Source of the DNA: Sphingobium sp. DEHP117
GTDB taxonomy: Bacteria; Pseudomonadota; Alphaproteobacteria; Sphingomonadales; Sphingomonadaceae
NCBI RefSeq assembly: GCF_030867385.1
Contig: NZ_JAPFBJ010000001.1
Location: forward strand, 620,001-684,000
Length of the DNA: 64,000 nucleotides
Direction: 5' to 3'
Shown here: positions 60,405 through 64,000 of the stretch, piece by piece
Numbering within the stretch: position 1 is the first letter of the stretch
Layout: each line of letters begins with the position of its first letter
Notes under the pieces: model-generated
Seen by the model: the letters and a program-made list of their open reading frames with translations, nothing else
Told to the model about the DNA's origin: nothing
Database searches by the model: none
Made by a program: the position numbers and the translations under genes

Positions 60405-61888
60405 GGCGTCACATCATAGCCTGGGTTTTCCGATGCGAGTTCCTTTGCAAAACCCAGGCCTGTCTGAGATGTCGCGTGGATGCGGTAGAGTGGTTCTCCT
60501 TTTCCCACAATATCCCCAACTTTGCAAAGCAGGTCGATCCCGGCACCCTTGTCCATTGGCGCTCCAGCAAGGCGAGCGACCCGGGCTATCAGGTGACAAT
60601 CGATCGATGCAACCCTGCCGTCACGCGGGGCGGGCACTTCATGACTGAATTTGCCGATTTGGGCTTGCTCCGGTTGCTTCCCCTGTGCGGCGATCAGACG
60701 TTCCATTGCCTGCAGCGCTGCGCCGGATGCCAATAGTTCGGCTGCGCGCGCGTAGCCCTGTCCACCGCGTAGCCGTGGATCGAAATCGAGCACGCGCCCG
60801 GCCAGCATGACCGACCGGTCGCGAAGATCGGCAGGGGCATCGAGGTCGTTCCGCAAGACGGCCATGACATCTCTGGCTTCCAGCACCGGGCCGATGCCCC
60901 TGCCAATGGGCTGCGAACCGTCGGTGAGGACGACATCGACTGTGATACCGATCTTGTGGGCGACATATTCGAACAATTTGCGCAGCTGCACCGCCTGGCT
61001 TTGATCGCGCACCTTGGCGGTAGGGCCGACGGGAATGTCAATCACCAGATGGGTCGAGCCTGCAGCCAGTTTCTTCGACAGGATTGAGGCCACCATCTGT
61101 TCGAATGTGTCTATCCTCAATGGACGCTCGACCGAGATGAGAACGTCGTCCGCCGGTGAAAGGTTAACCCTTCCGCCCCAGGCCAGAACAGCAGATTCCG
61201 CCGCAACGATCTCCTGCATCCGTTCCGCCGAGATGTCGACATTGGCGAGGACTTCCATTGTGTCCGCAGTACCGGACGGCGAGGTAATCGCCCGCGAGCT
61301 GGTCTTCGGAATGATGAGGCCATGGGCCGCGACGATAGGCACAACGATCATCGACGTGCGGTTGCCGGGAACGCCGCCGATGCAATGCTTGTCCACCACC
61401 AATGGAGAAGACCATTTGAGGTTGTTGCCCACACCGGCCATGGCGCGCGTCAACGCCAATGTTTCCTGCGTGGTCATGAATGCGGCGCAAGCAACCAGGA
61501 ATGCCGCGATTTCCATCGGCGAATACCGATGTCTCGCGATATCCCGGATGATGGCGACAATATCTGCTTCTTCCAGAGTGTCTCCGCCGATTTTACGGCG
61601 CACCGCCTCAAGGCTGGCGGGCGGTTTAGCTTGAGCAATGGAGACTTTTGTTCCTTCGGGAACGCCCAGGCGCCGAAAGGCCTGTTCGCCCAGGCCTATC
61701 TCACCCGCGCGCAAAAGATGCTCGTCATCCATGATCGCCAGGGTCGCAAGAATGGCGTTGCTGGCATGACATATCTCGATCTTGCGCAGCGCCTGGAACT
61801 GTTCGGCGCCATACCCATTGCCGGTGCGAGGAAGAAATGCAGTATTTTCGGGGTAAGTATCGATCGCGACAAGGCGGACCTTAAACAT
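60401..61888 (-). CDS. AMP phosphorylase / thymidine phosphorylase family protein
   Basis: The 495-residue product resembles archaeal-type AMP phosphorylase: N-terminal extension (1-85; NAILATLAIMDDEHLLRAGE) absent from ordinary thymidine phosphorylase, then the phosphate-binding loop DKHCIGGVPGNRTSMIVVPI (K167) and SSRAITSPSGTADTMEVLAN. AMP phosphorylase forms ribose 1,5-bisphosphate and adenine from AMP and phosphate. With the adjacent PRPP synthase homologue (4-bp overlap) it may salvage nucleotides into PRPP or a pentose-bisphosphate route. The 182-bp gap to the ABC gene upstream shows no clear promoter. Confidence 0.82.
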   Translation of the reverse strand: MFKVRLVAIDTYPENTAFLPRTGNGYGAEQFQALRKIEICHASNAILATLAIMDDEHLLRAGEIGLGEQAFRRLGVPEGTKVSIAQAKPPASLEAVRRKIGGDTLEEADIVAIIRDIARHRYSPMEIAAFLVACAAFMTTQETLALTRAMAGVGNNLKWSSPLVVDKHCIGGVPGNRTSMIVVPIVAAHGLIIPKTSSRAITSPSGTADTMEVLANVDISAERMQEIVAAESAVLAWGGRVNLSPADDVLISVERPLRIDTFEQMVASILSKKLAAGSTHLVIDIPVGPTAKVRDQSQAVQLRKLFEYVAHKIGITVDVVLTDGSQPIGRGIGPVLEARDVMAVLRNDLDAPADLRDRSVMLAGRVLDFDPRLRGGQGYARAAELLASGAALQAMERLIAAQGKQPEQAQIGKFSHEVPAPRDGRVASIDCHLIARVARLAGAPMDKGAGIDLLCKVGDIVGKGEPLYRIHATSQTGLGFAKELASENPGYDVTP

Positions 61889-62070
61889 CGCAAAGTGCCC
61901 TTTCCGCTGAGACTTCGTGACCGACGTGCTCCCACGCAGGATGTTTACGTGATACTATACCCGCAGGGGTCAGCCATATAATTGTTCTGGCGCAAGGTCA
62001 GCAAATCGAGCAGCCTGCACAATGGCGCAGGCGACGAAGCCCCCCGGCAGATGTGAGGGACTTGATTGCG

Positions 62071-62811
62071 ATGCATATGGATGGTCCCATCACCGGCATT
62101 TCCCCGCAGGCGCCTGCCTTCGTTGCTACTGGCTTGTGCAAGATATACAAGACTGGAGAAACCGAGGTTCACGCGCTGCGCGGTGTCGATCTCTCGATTC
62201 CCTCGGGTGAGATATTGGTCCTTCTCGGGCCTTCTGGCAGCGGCAAGTCGACTCTGCTCAACATTATCGGCGGACTGGACCGCCCTTCCTCCGGATCTTT
62301 GCTCTTTGGCGAGACGGAGCTGACCCAGCTGGATGATGCGGATTTGACCCGATTTCGCAGGGCACAGGTCGGTTTCATATTCCAGTTCTATAATCTGCTG
62401 CCGAGCCTCACTGCAGAAGAGAATGTCAGGCTCGTCACCGACATTGCCGAACACCCGATGGACCCGGCCAAGGCGTTGGCATTGGTTGGCCTTGCCGAAC
62501 GAAGCGACCATTATCCTGCGCAACTATCGGGAGGCGAGCAACAGCGGGTCGCCGTCGCCCGCGCGATCGCCAAGCAGCCTGGCGTGCTGCTCTGTGACGA
62601 ACCCACCGGCGCGCTTGACAGCGGCACGGGCATTCACGTCCTGAAGACGCTGGCGCAGGCCAATCGCGAACTGGGCACGACCGTCGTCATCATTACCCAC
62701 AACGCCGGCATCGCCGCCATGGCACATCGCGTCATCCGCTTTCTGGACGGTCGCATCGCGCGAATAGAGGTCAATGACCAGCCGGCCGATCCTTCGGATA
62801 TCCGGTGGTGA
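62071..62811 (+). CDS. ABC exporter ATP-binding protein (LolD/MacB type)
   Basis: The 246-residue ATPase has Walker [19 protein letters not shown], the Q-loop region [20 protein letters not shown], signature [15 protein letters not shown] and Walker [14 protein letters not shown]. It is of the MacB/LolD/FtsE group that powers type VII ABC proteins. ATG 62071 has GAGGGA 10 nt upstream; GTG 62053 is an alternative. The permease gene follows with GTGA overlap. Confidence 0.92.
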   Translation: MHMDGPITGISPQAPAFVATGLCKIYKTGETEVHALRGVDLSIPSGEILVLLGPSGSGKSTLLNIIGGLDRPSSGSLLFGETELTQLDDADLTRFRRAQVGFIFQFYNLLPSLTAEENVRLVTDIAEHPMDPAKALALVGLAERSDHYPAQLSGGEQQRVAVARAIAKQPGVLLCDEPTGALDSGTGIHVLKTLAQANRELGTTVVIITHNAGIAAMAHRVIRFLDGRIARIEVNDQPADPSDIRW

Positions 62812-64000
62812 GGGCGCTCGATCTCAAGTTGATGCGCGACCTGTGGCGGTTGCGTGGCCAGGTGCTCGCCATCGCGTTGGTGCTGGCCGCCGCCACGGCG
62901 ACCTTCGTAATGTCCCGCGGAGTCCACCATTCCCTAACCGTAACCCGAGACGCCTATTATGCCCGAAATCATTTTGCCGATGTCTTTGCCGGATTGACCA
63001 GGGCACCGCGCAGTGTCGTATCCCGGATCGCAGAAATACCAGGCGTGCGGCGGGTCGAGGGAACGCTCCAGCAATATGTCACGATCGATTTTCCGGACCG
63101 GGTCGTTCCGGTGCGTGCGCTGCTCAACTCCATCGACGAGAAGGGGCGGAATCAACTCAACCAGTTGACTTTGCGCCGGGGACGCCTGCCGCAAGCGGGT
63201 GCCCCGGGCGAGGCCGTGGTGGACGAGGCATTCGCCGAGGCCAACCGGCTTGCCATCGGCAGCGAGATCGACGCGCTGATCTACGGCCGTAAGCAGCGCC
63301 TGCGCATTGTCGGCATCGGCTTGGCGCCCAACTATATTTACGCGATCGCGCCCGGGGATATTATTCCCGATAACAGCCGGTTCGGCGTGCTCTGGGTTGG
63401 ACGAAGGGCGCTGGAGGCGGCCACGGACCGCACCGAGGCGATCAACACGGTCTCGCTTACGCTTGAGCGCGGCGCATCGGAGCCGGATGTCATACGCGCG
63501 GTCGATGCTACGCTGGCGCCTTATGGAGGGACGGGCGCCTATGGCCGCAAGGACCATCTCAGCCACGCCTTTCTCGACAACGAGCTGACGCAACTCAGCG
63601 CGATGACGCGGGTCATTCCGCCGATATTCCTGCTCGTGGCCGTCTTTCTGGTTTACATCGTCCTAGGCCGCCTGATCCGGACAGAACGCACGCAGATAGG
63701 GCTCATCAAGGCGTTTGGATATTCTGATTGGGCGATTGGCGGCCACTATCTCAAATTTGCGCTGGTTGTGGCTCTCCTCGCTGCCGCGTTGGGCGCGATC
63801 GCGGGTATCTGGATGGGCGGGGCGATGACCCGTCTCTATGCCCAATATTATCGCTTCCCACTCCTCTATTACCGGATTTCTCCGTCGGTCATACTCAGTG
63901 CTGCAGTGCTCTCCTTCGGCGCGGCGGGGGCGGGGGCGATCGGCGGCATGCGATCGGCCGTCCGGTTGACGCCAGCCGTCGCGATGTCACCTCCGCCGCC
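62808..64000 (+). CDS. FtsX/MacB-type ABC permease (truncated by window end)
   Basis: The frame opens with GTG 62808 inside the ATPase stop (GTGA) and continues without a stop to the end of the window, 397 codons. It begins [20 protein letters not shown] with a first helix, a periplasmic domain of about 220 residues, then a helix [20 protein letters not shown] and the FtsX-type [20 protein letters not shown]. This is a type VII ABC exporter permease; the missing C-terminal part should add one or two more helices. Confidence 0.9.
   Translation, partial: MRALDLKLMRDLWRLRGQVLAIALVLAAATATFVMSRGVHHSLTVTRDAYYARNHFADVFAGLTRAPRSVVSRIAEIPGVRRVEGTLQQYVTIDFPDRVVPVRALLNSIDEKGRNQLNQLTLRRGRLPQAGAPGEAVVDEAFAEANRLAIGSEIDALIYGRKQRLRIVGIGLAPNYIYAIAPGDIIPDNSRFGVLWVGRRALEAATDRTEAINTVSLTLERGASEPDVIRAVDATLAPYGGTGAYGRKDHLSHAFLDNELTQLSAMTRVIPPIFLLVAVFLVYIVLGRLIRTERTQIGLIKAFGYSDWAIGGHYLKFALVVALLAAALGAIAGIWMGGAMTRLYAQYYRFPLLYYRISPSVILSAAVLSFGAAGAGAIGGMRSAVRLTPAVAMSPPP

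Overview
The window is a GC-rich chromosomal segment that reads as an alphaproteobacterium of the order Sphingomonadales. Three things point there: a CtrA-type cell-cycle regulator with four GANTC sites and a CtrA-like box upstream, a short sphingomonad-style flagellar locus, and abundant CCCGG-rich palindromes flanking GIY-YIG nuclease genes. This assignment is inferred from gene content; no search was run.

Region 1 (1-2.7 kb) holds the Fe-S carrier erpA, exonuclease III xthA and an arylsulfotransferase-like protein. Region 2 (2.7-20.7 kb) is a flagellar locus. motA/motB and the long run flgB-C-D-E-F-G-H-I-J-K-L are on the minus strand. A second stator-like pair, flgA, flgM, a flgN-like gene, a transglycosylase, flhA, fliA and an L,D-transpeptidase are on the plus strand. 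Near-perfect sigma-54 promoters precede flgB and flgA, while FliA/FlgM supply the sigma-28 switch. Region 3 (20.8-30.7 kb) has tRNA-Pro, a fatty acid hydroxylase, a LysR regulator, a four-gene valine/isobutyrate degradation operon, and an opposing type III polyketide synthase - methyltransferase - flavoprotein operon.

Region 4 (30.8-39.9 kb) carries an MpaB-like protein, a PQQ-type sugar dehydrogenase, a Ku - MgtC-like - LigD end-joining operon, tRNA-Arg, nth, dapB and a sirtuin. Region 5 (39.9-41.2 kb) is the most unusual stretch: three exact-pitch (467 bp) tandem units, each a 99-codon GIY-YIG nuclease gene between 29-bp inverted palindromic repeats. Region 6 (41.2-52.2 kb) has a transporter, an enoyl-CoA hydratase, phospholipid genes, molybdopterin synthase, oxyR, arfB, a pseudouridine synthase, an acyltransferase and ctrA.

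Region 7 (52.3-64 kb) looks accessory. It holds two metallo-beta-lactamase-fold enzymes, a BigR-type sulfide/persulfide operon, a cation P-type ATPase with a PRPP-synthase homologue and an AMP-phosphorylase-like enzyme, and the start of an ABC exporter cut by the window end. A 21-bp sequence that forms both ends of a 170-bp miniature element next to motB recurs alone at 54.2 kb.

Three repeat families are visible: (a) the CTAG-bounded miniature element and its solitary end, (b) three copies of a 24-bp-stem hairpin whose stem covaries, and (c) the CCCGG palindromes that flank the GIY-YIG genes and occur as a gene-free version near 47.9 kb.
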